Shown in pieces: positions 22,939 through 33,713 of a DNA stretch of 64,000 bases. The stretch is taken from positions 124,001 through 188,000 of the forward strand of contig BQMF02000601.1 of NCBI GenBank assembly GCA_027922465.2. Direction: 5' to 3'. The notes below the pieces were generated by a model. That model did not search any database. It was not told the DNA's origin and was given only the letters and a program-made list of their open reading frames with translations. The number at the start of each line of letters is the position of its first letter. Position 1 is the first letter of the stretch. The position numbers and the translations under genes are program-made. The stretch comes from Turritopsis dohrnii. Lineage: Eukaryota > Cnidaria > Hydrozoa > Anthoathecata > Oceaniidae.

Positions 22939-24451
22939 GCGGTTTTTTTTTCCGTAAACGGTGACTCCGAACATAAACCGTGGCTCCAAACATAATGGGT
23001 GGCTCCCTAAGTTATCGGTGGCTCCTGACATTATCGGTGGCTCCTGACATCAGTGATTAATGTTCTCTAAGCGGTGGCTCCAACCCTAACGGTGACTCCT
23101 CACACAAACGGTGGCTCCGAACTTTTTCGGTTGACGTTTTATTCGTGGCTTTGTGAGCGGTAGAATAAACTAAACAGCTAATCAGCTAAACTAAATGCAG
23201 TCTTTCTTTAATTTTAATGTATCTCGATTGAGTGGTTCTTTTGTTATTGTTGCTTTAGTTTTAGAAAACATGGCTCTTCCAGCTTTCTTTGCTACGGCTT
23301 CGTTATTATGAACATTTAAAGAAAATTCATGTTTTCTTTTACTAGTGGGTGCCTTCGAGGGTAACACACTTGAACAACTTCCTTTGGCTAACGCCCTTTT
23401 ACTTCCATTTTTAATTTTGCATCGTTTTACTGCTTCGAGTTGTACACTAATTTTGAATTTTTGTGATCTTCTTTTCAACGAACTAGAGGATGTTGTAATT
23501 TTTTTATGTTGGAATTGTTACACACCAAATATATGCAAGTGTGTTGCGAGCAGATTTGCGTTCATTTTCTTTAGTCTTTTGTGAAATTTTTTGATGCCGG
23601 TAAATAGAGAAGTATCTCCAACTTCAACTTTTGAATGAATTATTTCAAATGATTTTGATAAAGCATCTAAAGCCTCTAACTTTGAACTTTCACCTTTCTC
23701 GCATATCAGCGAAATATCTTCGTTGTTCTCCAACACTTCATCGCTTGTTCTAACCAATTCAATATCTGCACTAAAATCCACATCGTTTTTTATACGGTTG
23801 TTGAAATCATGAAGGCCAGTATAAAATTCAATTGGCAAACTTTCACCAAGGGCAATTTCTGCTAAATACTTTCTTTGATCTGTGCTGAATGTTGGCATAA
23901 AATTTGAACTGTCTGCGATTTGGTTTGACCAAAGAACAAACTGGTGCTTGCAAGGAGCTCCATTTTTCCCCACCTCGCATTCACAACTACCGATGTTCAT
24001 ATCAACAATATATCGAGTACTTCCCGATGCACTTGGGACAATAAAAATATTTCCACCTTGAGGTACCACATTCCTTGCCATTTCATTTATTTCCAGCGCT
24101 ATTGGCTTTACAAAACCGATCCCCTTTGTTTTTGAAATCTTCTGCTACTGTAGCTGTCAAAAGAACCACTTGCAGCAGTAAGCAGTTTGTTTTTGTATTG
24201 ATTGTCCAGCTCTTCTGTTAAACCATCAAACAATGAAGAAGTCACGAAAAAAGCCGCTAACCGAAAAGTTCGGAGCCACCATTCGTGTGAGGAGTCACCG
24301 TTAGGGTTGAAGCCACCGCTTAGAGAACATTAGTCACTGATGTTAGGAGCCACCGATAATGTCAGGAGCCACCGATAACTTAGGGAGCCACCCATTATGT
24401 TTGGAGCCACGGTTTATGTTCGGAGTCACCGTTTACGGAAAAAAAAACCGC
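22939..24451 (-). mobile_element. 1.5-kb Mutator-like (MULE) element, 9-bp target duplication
   Basis: Long terminal inverted repeats of ~220 bases begin GCGGTTTTTTTTTCCGTAAA and consist largely of CGGTGGCTCC / CGGTGACTCC units. GGCGGCGTT is duplicated on both sides (22930-22938 and 24452-24460). Long TIRs, a 9-bp duplication and a SWIM-type gene inside together indicate a MULE. The catalytic core of the transposase is missing, so this is a deletion derivative. Confidence 0.9.
23191..24235 (-). pseudogene. MULE transposase C-terminal part with SWIM zinc finger
   Basis: Read from high to low coordinates. A piece near 24235-24140 encodes LTEELDNQYKNKLLTAAS and SFDSYSSRRF, then after a frameshift the frame from 24081 carries YIVDMNIGSCECEVG followed by CKHQ, the CxCx(n)CxH pattern of SWIM zinc fingers. 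After a stop at 23518 a last basic piece runs 23478-23191. The DDE core expected upstream is absent: only ~150 bases lie between the gene start and the terminal repeat. SWIM fingers are typical of MULE transposases, where they help bind DNA. Inactive as seen. Confidence 0.8.
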
Positions 24452-24496
24452 GGCGGCGTTTATCAGAGGGCGGCGTTTATTAGAGGAAATACGGTA

Positions 24497-24889
24497 TGTT
24501 CTCAATGTTTCTTTTAGTTTGTATTTTTTTGTAATATTCATTTTATTTATAAATCACATTTACTACAAGCTTTCGGAGGTGCTTCCTCCATGATCACGTA
24601 TTAAAATTTTTTTTGTTACAATGTATAATTTATAGAAAAATATTGTCAAGAGACGTAAACTAAGGTGTCAAAATAAATAATTACAAAGAGAACAGATCAA
24701 AAAAATAATCAAAATTTCTTCAAAATAATTCAAGCGGCATAGATTGAATGTTCCTACTAAGAATAGGTTTGTCACGGTTGTATTTTTATTGTATTTTTTT
24801 GTTTTTCTTTTGATATCATTGTCTGATTAGGTTTTTTAAATCATTATACATTTGAAATCTTTTTTCTTTTTTCTTTTATAATCATAATA
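24497..24889. other. no recognisable feature
   Basis: T-rich spacer; nothing coding and no paired repeats found. Confidence 0.5.
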
Positions 24890-25032
24890 TAAAAATAAAG
24901 AAATGAAACTCATGGTTTGAAATCATGATGTTAATGGTTGGTCAAGAACAGATTATCGATTTCATAACTTCTGTCCAATGTAACTTTGGCACAAAGCAAA
25001 CACATTTGGAAGGTATCGATTTGTTTTCAATA

Positions 25033-25242
25033 GACCTTTCCCGAGTTTATTTTTTATCACACTCCGCCTCGTTTTCAATTGCGTTACTATGACAACCGAA
25101 TCTCTTGTGCTCAATTATTAACACTATCACAATTATTACACTTATTGCACATTACTGAAATGAGTCCCGTGACATTTCGTTACCATATTAACCATTGCGA
25201 AAACGACGCGGAGCTTGATAAAAAATAAACTCGGGAAATGTC
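25033..25242. mobile_element. 210-bp MITE, same family as 12828-13060
   Basis: Ends GACCTTTCCCGAGTTTA and, inverted, GACATTTCCCGAGTTTA, followed by TTTTTTATCA on both sides. TA flanks at 25031-25032 and 25243-25244. It is inserted in the Helitron copy. Confidence 0.85.
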
Positions 25243-25498
25243 TATTCACATTTCGCAATGTTATTCAATGTTTTGTGTGGCTGCATATATAGTTATGTTA
25301 TGTTATGTATTGCTTTGTTTTAGGCTTATTATTGCCATTTGTTTATATGTTAAATATTCTGCATGTAAAAACATGATTTTGGCACTTGGGGCAGTTTAAG
25401 TGTTGCGGTATTTGTTTGTGTTTCATGTCTCCAGTAATTTTACAAAACCTTTATTCGGTTCTGCTCCAGTGATGCCATACACAGATATGCATTTATAC

Positions 25499-25547
25499 AC
25501 ATTATGATAGTGGGACATTATGATAGTGGGACATTATGAGAGTGGGA
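25499..25547 (+). repeat. 16-bp repeat x3 (ACATTATGATAGTGGG)
   Basis: Three head-to-tail copies, the last with one substitution (GAGAG). Confidence 0.9.
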
Positions 25548-26183
25548 CTTCCGTTTATAGTTTTGTATCAGTTTTATTATGATTTGTTTTGCGTAAAAGT
25601 CACTTTTGGAAATATGGTTTTTGGTCAATGCTAAGTTCATTATGTAAGTGTTTCCATGATTCAATTTCTTTATGAGTTCGATGCTTTGGTTGCTTCATGT
25701 CTCTTACGGAAAAAAATTATTTTAGAATGATTTTATTCGGTTCAGTTGCTGTATTGATTAAATCTGTAAAATCTTTTTTACATGTGATATTATGTGCATA
25801 CCTATTAATGCAAATTATAATTACTGGCTTTTGTGTATCTTGGTAAATAGTTTTGCATGTGTTCTTCATTTCATCGTCTGGGTATAAAAAGATGGTTTTG
25901 GTCAAAAAGAGGGAATATCGGGAATTTCGATGTTCCAATCTTTATTATTATTTTGATGTTTGATTCTTTTATGTCTCCAGGGGAAATTTAATTGACTAAT
26001 CCTTTCTCTCGGTTCAACTCATATTGACTAAAACTGTTAAAAAGTTTTACCACTTAAGTGGGGCGCAAACCGGGCAACATGTTGGCCAACATGTTGGTAC
26101 GGTTTGCGTATATTTTTTTAAAAAACAAGTAGCCAACATTACCAAATGTTCATTCATTTGTTTTTGACTTCCAATGAAGAAGG

Positions 26184-27404
26184 ATGTCTGAAGCTGCTGT
26201 TTGTTTGGCACTCGTCCTCTTGCTTGATGACGACAACAAAAAAAGACGTGGTCCTACAAGAAAATGGGTTCGAAGAAGAAACAGCGAAGGGCTGTATACA
26301 AATTTAGTACAGGAATTACTGGCTGAAGACACAAGAAGTTACAGGGAAATGATGAGAATGACCTAAGAATCATTTAAAGAGATTCTTGCTTTCATCGAAT
26401 AATACCAAAAGAATCAGGGGTAATGGGAGCTCATCAAGCAATCTCAGCGGCTCAAAGATTAGTGCTCACCATTCGGTTTAAGTTTCCAATTCAGAGTATC
26501 TGAATGAACATTATCTTATATTGTTGATGAGGTTACTAAAGCGATCACAGAGTACATTGGAAAAGAGTATATCAAGATACCTTCAAGTGCAGATGATTGG
26601 AACAAGATATCTGAGAAGTTTGCATCAAGGTGGAACTTTCCCAATTGCATAGGCGCTTTTGATGGAAAGTATATCCTAGTAAGACCTCCGCCTGACACTG
26701 GTTCTGAATATTTCAACTACAAGAAAAGTTTTTCAATAATCTTATTGGCTATAGCTGGTCCTGATTATGAGTGTATTTATGCGGATATAGGTAGTAATGG
26801 ACGAATGAATGATTCTGTACTTTGAAATAACTCAGATTTGCGCAGAAAAATCGAGGAAAATAGTATGAACATCCCAGACCCTACTCCTTTACCTCATGGA
26901 TATACCAATATCCCGCATGTTTTTGTTGGGGATGACGCATTCGCCTTAAAGTCGTACATGATGAAGCCCTATCCTCAAGCAAATTTAACCCCTGAAAAGC
27001 GAATCTATAACTACCGGCATAGCCGAGCACAAAGAATTTTCGAGAATCTATTTGGAATACTGGCAAATAAATGGAGAATCTTTTTACAACCATTACGCTT
27101 ATCGCAGGCAAAAGCTCGTACCATCACAGCATGTGCTTTGGTTCTGCACAATTTTCTTTGCAAGTCGAAAAGCAGAAATGAATATACTCCCCCTGGATTT
27201 GTCGATTCCGTTACTTCTACAGGCGAAATTGTGCGAGGGAGCTGGAGGTCGGAAAATATCGAGAACTCTCTTGGCGTTTTCTCTTCATCTGTTATGCCTC
27301 AAGTTGGAAGAAAGGCTCCTACCACAGTTAAAGTAATTCGAGAAACATTTACTGAATATTTTATGAATGAAGGAAGTGTCGATTGGCAGTGGGAAAAGGC
27401 ATAG
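26184..27404 (+). pseudogene. HARBI1-like Harbinger transposase
   Basis: About 400 codons from ATG 26184, the usual length for the family. The N-terminal piece has RGPTRKWVRRRN and a MRMT motif. The middle, after frameshifts and a probable deletion at ~26390-26500, has IGAFDGKY with the first catalytic Asp; IGSNGRMNDS with the second follows. The C-terminal piece (26838-27404) has HVFVGDDAF and RAQRIFENLFGILANKWR with the catalytic Glu. An in-frame TGA at 26823 stands where TGG (Trp) is expected. All three acidic residues remain, yet the frame is broken at several places. It lies between matching terminal repeats with the MADF gene opposite. Confidence 0.9.
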
Positions 27405-27502
27405 ACAAAAACTAAACAAGAAAAGCAAGGCGGATTTATTGCATTTTAACAGTACTATGTTTATTAAATAAAACAGCTTAACCAATAATCAAAGATCATT
27501 AT

Positions 27503-28306
27503 TTAACATAGCAGTATAAGGTCCTTGCATAGGTGGAGCAGCAAATCTTTGATTTTGAACGCCAGGATTGAAATGTGTAGGTTGGTCTCCTCAAAGCGCA
27601 TCTCAAATAATATGTCATTGATTCGTTTTTCTGCAAGCAACCTGCGGTGTTTATCTAATGTTTTTAGCTGATCAGAAACATATAAAGCGAATGGTTCTTC
27701 AGGCTCTTTTTCTTTTGTAGGGTTCCTCGGACGATCCAATACATCAATACATTTTGAAGTCAGCTTTTGTTTTTGTTCAGCTGAATTAGGGGTACGTTTA
27801 CGTTTGTTGTTGTTTACTGGAGCCTCTTTGGCTGATTGTTTTACAGGAGTGTCCTCCTCTTTTTCACTTTCATCCTCCCCGTCTTCGATTGTTTCAAAGG
27901 CGCTTGCAATCCTTATAGTTGACGTGCTTTTCGCTGTTTTCTTTACGTGTTCAATAAATCGCATTTTATCCATGAAAATTCACGAGCTCTCGTAGAGCTC
28001 GTCGGTATCTTGTCCACTTTTGGTCTTGGATTCCTTGGTAAGCTTTCTCCCGTGTTGTACACGTAAGGAATTCCACTTGGATTTTATGAAGGGTATTTCA
28101 ATTCCCATCTCTTCTTTTATCTCAGCTAACGCTTGTTCTTTTACGTCTTTCTTGGAATATGTGGAATCAGCCACGTCCCAAAGGCATGATCTTGCCCCAT
28201 ACATGTCTATAAGTGTTTCGACTTCATCATCATTCCAAGTGCGTTTTTTGTTTGCAGCTGCTGCAGCAGACTTTTTGGTACTACTCACTTTCTTGTTGTC
28301 AGCCAT
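27503..28306 (-). pseudogene. Harbinger MADF/Myb-like DNA-binding partner
   Basis: From ATG 28306 the first part has a lysine/alanine-rich tail and a MADF-type domain (WNDDEVETLIDMYG, SCLWDVADSTYSKKD, IKSKWNSLRVQ). A TGA at 27980-27982 interrupts the frame, which continues unchanged as IFMDKMRFIEHVKK, an acidic linker, a KRKR basic block and a C-terminal region with KTLDKHRRLLAEKR. In Harbinger elements this protein helps carry the transposase to the nucleus and to the element ends. With the stop read through it is ~267 residues. As in the transposase, a Trp codon probably became TGA. Confidence 0.88.
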
Positions 28307-28689
28307 TTTGAAATGAATAGAGTGCTATAAGGACATGCCCGCCAAATGTAAAATATATATAAATATTCGAATCAATTAAGAACATTCGATTTGGAGTTCG
28401 AATTTTGAAAAATTCGAATTAAAACATTCAAAAGCTAAAATGTTGGTTGAAATGTTGGCCAACATGTTGGTTACCCAGCGCAAACCGACAAACATGCTAC
28501 CAACGTGCAAAGTTTGGCGGAAATGTTGGCCAACATTTATTAAATATTTATTAAATGTTGGCCAACATTTTTTGAGATTTCTTTTCTTCTTGGGCATGTT
28601 GGCGCCTAACACTAACCAGCCAACATTGTTGGCCAACATGTTGGTCAGTCGATGTTGGTTAAAATGTTGGCCGGTTTGCGCCCCCTTTA

Positions 28690-28743
28690 TATTCAACACT
28701 CTACAACATGGACAAAGTAAAAAACTTTTACGCCAGTAGCTAG
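28690..28743 (+). mobile_element. Helitron 3' end
   Basis: Hairpin GTAAAAAACTTTTAC, spacer, then CTAG at 28740-28743. The bases before 28690 are the Harbinger element, which was inserted close to this end. Confidence 0.75.
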
Positions 28744-29198
28744 TCTTATGTATAATAGCGAGTGTGTGTCACACTTTTATTTTGGAGAGCGATAAATTTT
28801 GTTGAATTTTGTGGTCAAAATCTTCTTAATCGTAGCCATATTTTTCGTTAGGCCATGCGTTTTTTACGATTGTTATATAGTAGCACGTGCCGTGACGTCA
28901 GTTTTTTAATCTATCACGGGGAATCATAGCATTGCATCCCCAATCGAAACCAACGATTTTGGGCAAATATCTCGAGAACCAATAGGGATAACTAACGTTT
29001 CTTGGAGTCCGCGATACGGGTGATGGGGTGAGGCAACATTTGGGCTTAAATTTTATTTGGTATTGCGGCTCTACAACATGGGTACACTTTCCAGTCGCTA
29101 TTTCGTGATTTGATTTTTTTGTCACGTTTTTTGACACGGGATTTCCCCAAATTCTTTTCCAAAATAAAGTCGTAAGACACTTTTACGCGTGTTGCTAG
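28744..29198 (+). mobile_element. 455-bp non-autonomous Helitron, head-to-tail
   Basis: Starts TCTTATGTATAATAGCGAG directly after the CTAG of the preceding element and ends with a CGTAA...TTACG hairpin, spacer and CTAG at 29195-29198. The internal block ATTGCATCCCCAATCGAAAC is shared with the Helitron copies at 10.4 and 16.3 kb. Confidence 0.85.
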
Positions 29199-29661
29199 TC
29201 TATATACTAATTGCGAGTGTGCATCTGCTTTTTTCACTCTTTCAATCTCTAAAATTTCGGGTCGTTTCTGCGGCACTTATTGAGAAAAGTGTGTCAGACG
29301 ACGGTTGATATTTTTCTACCATCAGTATAAGGAGAAACCATTGCAATGCTTCTATTTTTATCGTTTCGTCTTTATTGGTTCGTGAGATCTGAATTTGTTA
29401 GCTAATAAAGACTTCCTTGAAAAGCAAGCAAGATACATACATTTCAAGACAACAAAGTTATTAACGAAAATAATGCACGAAAATTTATTAATGTTTTTAC
29501 GGTAAGTACACACTTGAACTTTTTTGTTTTTCTTATAATATGAATAGGGTTCCTACATCATTACTTTTCTTCTAGGGAAAACAAGTAAAAACACATATAC
29601 GCGATTGAAGAAATGAATCTCATGGTTGTAAATCATGATGTTCTGGATTGGTGAAAAACAA
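29199..29661 (+). mobile_element. third Helitron in the tandem, interrupted
   Basis: Starts TCTATATACTAATTGCGAG right after CTAG. From about 29605 it matches family B (AAGAAATGAATCTCATGG). It is cut at 29661 by the large GACGTC element; related sequence seems to resume after 35083 (a GAAGGTATAGAATTGTTT block). Confidence 0.6.
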
Positions 29662-30624
29662 CCCAGCCGGCACAAGACGTTTTGAAGACGTCTTTAATTC
29701 GTCTTAATCAGGTCTTCATAAGACGTATTTTGATAATGCGCATTTAAAACGCCCATAATGCGTCTTCAGAAGACGTCTTAGAATAAGACGTTTTGAAGAC
29801 GTCTTATTATCGTTTTAGCAATGCTGTCGAATTCATGTTTTAAACGAGGACTTGGAAAGACGTTTTTAATGCGTATTTAAGACGTCCTTGAATTTCGATT
29901 TCGCGCGTGGCGGGAAGAAATGACGGGGGTAAATATTAATAGTGTATTCGTAAATATTGATATAAAAGTTTCAAACTTGTCAGTTTTTTTTAATTTTACA
30001 AAAACAACTATTATATCTTTCTTTTAAGTAGCAAAAAATTTTACATTTCATTGGTAAAAAGCTTTGAAACATTTTCTAATATTATCGGATCTCCCGTTCG
30101 TCGATTTTACAAAATATTTCTGGAAGTTGTGATTTCTCATTGCATAAACCAAGACTTCGTTGATAAATCGGTAAGTGTTTTTTACTTTTTAAATATAATT
30201 TTATAAATATATAAATCTATATGATTTTGTTACTTGAGATTAAGTCAATGTTTATGTTAGTTTGAGGACGTGAGTAGTCAGTAGTGGAAGATTTATGCTT
30301 TATTTATAAAGATCTCGGACATGTTTCAAGTTTTGAGTTTTGTTGTTTAACTTTATATTAGCAACTTACTGACTTTCCTGTTTCATTCCGTGAGATATTT
30401 TTTCTGTTTCAATTTGCTTTGTCGTTGGTTTAATGTAGTAGTAGAAGTGATGAAGTGATTTGTGGATGGCTGATAGATGATTACTGTGATGTTTTTGCTT
30501 GTAGTTACTTCAGAATACTCATATGATTAAAATTGATCCTAGCAGTATAATGTAGTACCATGAAATTATGGAATCCTTTTTGAAGGGGAAAATCATAAGT
30601 TATAATTTTTAGTAACAGTAATTT

Positions 30625-33600
30625 CAGGGGCGGACGCAGAAATATTTTGTAGGTACAGCTCAACTTTTCGGATTCCAATAAGTATTCCGATTCCCGATTT
30701 TTATTCGGGACAACCCGATTTCCGGAAAAATGCCGTCCGAAAATGTGCGATCATTTTAACAGACGAGTTCTGTCGCAGTTAGTCACGGTGAACACCCCAG
30801 ACACCAAAATTACCTTTTACTAAGCATTGCAACCACAGAGCCATAAGGATAGAAGCCAAAATTTAAAACTTTATTCGATATTAGCACAACAAAAGTAAAT
30901 ACAACATAATATAAAATGTCAACGTCTTTTATGTACAAAGTCATAAAACTAGTATTATATATCCAATAAAACATGTTCCTTCTGTTGTACGAAAAGTCTC
31001 CTAGCATGCTCACTTTCAAGAAAGTTCCAGTTCCATACTTCATTAAATTAATTTGCTGTTTGTTGCTGCAGCAGGTGCTGATACTGTTAATGTTTCTAAA
31101 AAGACAGACAATGAACAATTCAAAATTAAGATATGTTACATTATAGTAAACTAGTATGATATATAGTAACCATTAACCATTCAATTAACTGATTTTTCAA
31201 TCTCTAAATAAAATACAGATCATGAAATCTTACTTAAATTCCATGGTTAAATTAACAGGGTACACCATGTGAAGGTAAGATATTGGATTTTGGATCCCAA
31301 AAGGAGAAATGCAAATGCAAGTAAATGCAAATCAATCATATCATTTTTGGATATAACACAAAATCATATGACAAAGTCTAGTCAATATTCAAACTAGCAA
31401 TCAGAAGTATTTCCATCTATTGCTGTACATTATACAGTCCATACATACTAAAGCAAAACTGTAAACACAACAAAATACTTCCTATTTCAAGCTATAATGG
31501 AGATGACTATAAACAGGACAGCTGAAGCCATGCGACATGTTCAGTGTATATTTCTCATGACGTTTATCAAAACTTATTAACTTTCCTACCAAAAAGCACA
31601 CAATACAAGCAGTTTATAACATTTATGCAGTTTCTCTTTTTTCTTATCACTTGGTCTTCTGGGTGTTGCCAATTTCCATTTCTTTTTATCTTAACTGTTT
31701 TATGTCTTTTTATTGTAAACACAAGCAATTATTGAGCTGTATAAGTAAGATTTCAATCTGAATATTTTTTAACCTGTAAGCTATAAAAACAGAATATAAG
31801 CACTATCTGTACTTGGAGAATAACACGACAAAGAATAAGCATCTAGCCTCTTCAACAGAAATGACCGTCCATATGTTTTAGGAAAAACACTGGATTTCTA
31901 TATAAAGAAGCAGACTTTTACAAAGAAAACTAAGAACCAATGGAACATAGCGAGTATGAAGAAAATGCTAGAGGTCTCCTTAAAACAAAACATGGATTGT
32001 GAGATTGGAGGGTAACTCCTTCAGGTTACAAAGCTACATTAACTGATCAAGCATTGATTTAATTTTGCACTGATTTAAATGATGAATATTGTGAATGGAT
32101 AGGGAGACTAATGATTGATGAAAGTCCCAACAAACATAAAAAATATATAACACAAAATTGTTTTCCTTACAATTTCAATTTGCTTCCACATTAACTAAAA
32201 TAAACCTATCAGTTACATCTGAAACATCAGAGGATACACAGAAATGCAAAGGAAATGTTTCCTTTAAATATTTATCCTTGATCTTTAACAAATGCTTTTA
32301 ACAACAGAGAGGGTGATCACTGTAAAATGCAAAGTTGAGCTGTGAAGTATTGATGATGTAAGACCTCCTAACAAACTCACTGACGAATTATTTCCAAATA
32401 AAGCTAGCAAAACATTAGCTATACAAACAGTCATCACACCAAAATATCTCAAGATAAATGTAATAATTTTTAAAAATCAAAGTTAACGTAATGTAAGTAG
32501 CAAACTCTGTAATTTTTTTTATCACGACCAGTGTACCATGTTTAAAATACATAACAAGTTTTTAAAGTAATCAAGACAACATCAATAACTCGGAGTAAAA
32601 TTCTATAAAGTTCAGAGTTTAGCAAGGCAAAAGATAATAAAAAATCATGAAATTATGTTCTTTTTCCACAAATTTACAAATGTATCTATAGTAGAGATAT
32701 TGTGTGAACAAATTATATTGAATCTAAACTCACATTCATCTTTGTTTATTTGTTCTGCATTTTAAATTAAACAAATTAATAATTAAAACAAAACAAACAA
32801 AACTGAAGATCTGTATAAAATACAAAGTTTTAATAAAAGGGGAAAACAAAAACTTACTTTGCATCCATCACGATGTTTTCTTTCATCTTCTGCGAGGTAT
32901 TTCTCAGCTCTAAAGTCCCTTCTCGTTTGGAGAAATAAAAACGTCTTGGAGAACAATGATTCTCTGACGTGGTAAAAATCAAGAAAGAGGTTCCACGCAC
33001 GTGTATGGTATAATATCAAATGATATACTTGGTATATCAAAAGGTGCAAAGTAAGTGATATACTCAGTATATCAAGTGATATACCAAGTATATCATTTGA
33101 TATTCTTAGTATATCAAAAATATGTGACAATCGGCTTCCATAGCTTTGAGCTGTATTTGAGCTGTATTTGACCACTCTACCGACGACCGAAAGACCTAAA
33201 GGCTTACACTTTGGGCTAAAACCTATTATCGTTCTACGTACTTTAGGCACGAGAGCTGTACTGTTCAAACAGACGGAAGAACGAAAGAATTACTGCTAAG
33301 CTACGATTAGGGCTATGGGTGTCGAACTACCGTAGAATCGGGACTTGAGCTGTATCTTTGAGCTGTATCGATACAGCTCAAAACTGTTAGTTATAACTCG
33401 TATCATCATAGATCAAAAGGGGCCGAGTTTTGAGCTGTAAGGCAGAACAATCAAGCTGTGGGGTTTGCAGTTATGGCTTACCTAAAATTTGTGAGTCAAA
33501 TGGGGCGCCAACAAATAATGCGCTCATCCATAAATAAATGTATTAGACAGATTTTTGAGTGACGGCATCGCGTCGCCTGATATTATGATGACGACGTGAC

Positions 33601-33713
33601 AAATCGACGAAGAGAGAATAAAGGAAAACGGCCGTAAATCATTAGAAATCATTCTCTTGACAAAATTTTACTACAGCTTGAGCTGTATGAGCTGTACCCT
33701 GCGTCCGCCCCTG
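30625..33713. mobile_element. 3.1-kb hAT-like element with AGCTGTA subterminal repeats
   Basis: Ends CAGGGGCGGACGCAG are perfect 15-base inverted repeats. AATTT is present on both flanks, shorter than the 8 bp expected for hAT. The right end holds many (T)GAGCTGTAT motifs (33150-33700) and the left has TACAGCTCAA. The 2-kb interior has no domain-bearing frame. hAT is the best guess from the CAGGGGCGG type of end. Confidence 0.65.
33013..33102. repeat. inverted repeat with 26-bp arms
   Basis: 33013-33038 is the exact reverse complement of 33077-33102, with GATATAC motifs throughout and a ~38-base loop. It is inside the hAT-like element. Confidence 0.85.

Larger units (their letters stand above)
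22527..24496. mobile_element. outer TIR element (TACCGTATTTCCTCTAATAA ends)
   Basis: Both ends read TACCGTATTTCCTCTAATAA, then ACGCCGC, in opposite orientation. The inner part repeats GCGGCGTTTATTAGAGG. Without the insertion described next it would be ~450 bases. Candidate TA target on each side. It is the older host of the MULE at 22939-24451. Confidence 0.75.
24890..26053 (+). mobile_element. Helitron family B, copy 2 (damaged)
   Basis: Matches 17645-18216 at its start (AAATGAAACTCATGG, AACTTTGGCACAAA) and end (TTGACTAAAACTGTTAAAAA). The middle contains three successive CATGTCTCC- or TATGTCTCC-containing blocks, so it is longer through internal duplication. The expected terminal CTAG is not present, because a Harbinger element begins at 26057 near that point. 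Confidence 0.6.
26057..28686 (+). mobile_element. 2.6-kb two-gene PIF/Harbinger element, TTA target duplication
   Basis: Ends AG(T/G)GGGGCGCAAACCGG are inverted repeats; TTA flanks both (26054-26056, 28687-28689). The ends, particularly 28440-28680, are packed with TGTTGGCCAACA palindromes, likely protein-binding sites. Inside are a HARBI1-like transposase gene on + and a MADF gene on -, converging at 27404/27503. This is the standard complete Harbinger layout, although both genes now carry stops. Confidence 0.93.

Noticed and set aside
32783..33268. 161-codon minus-strand frame
   Set aside because: No domain recognised; it runs over subterminal repeats and a 26-base-arm inverted repeat of the hAT-like element.
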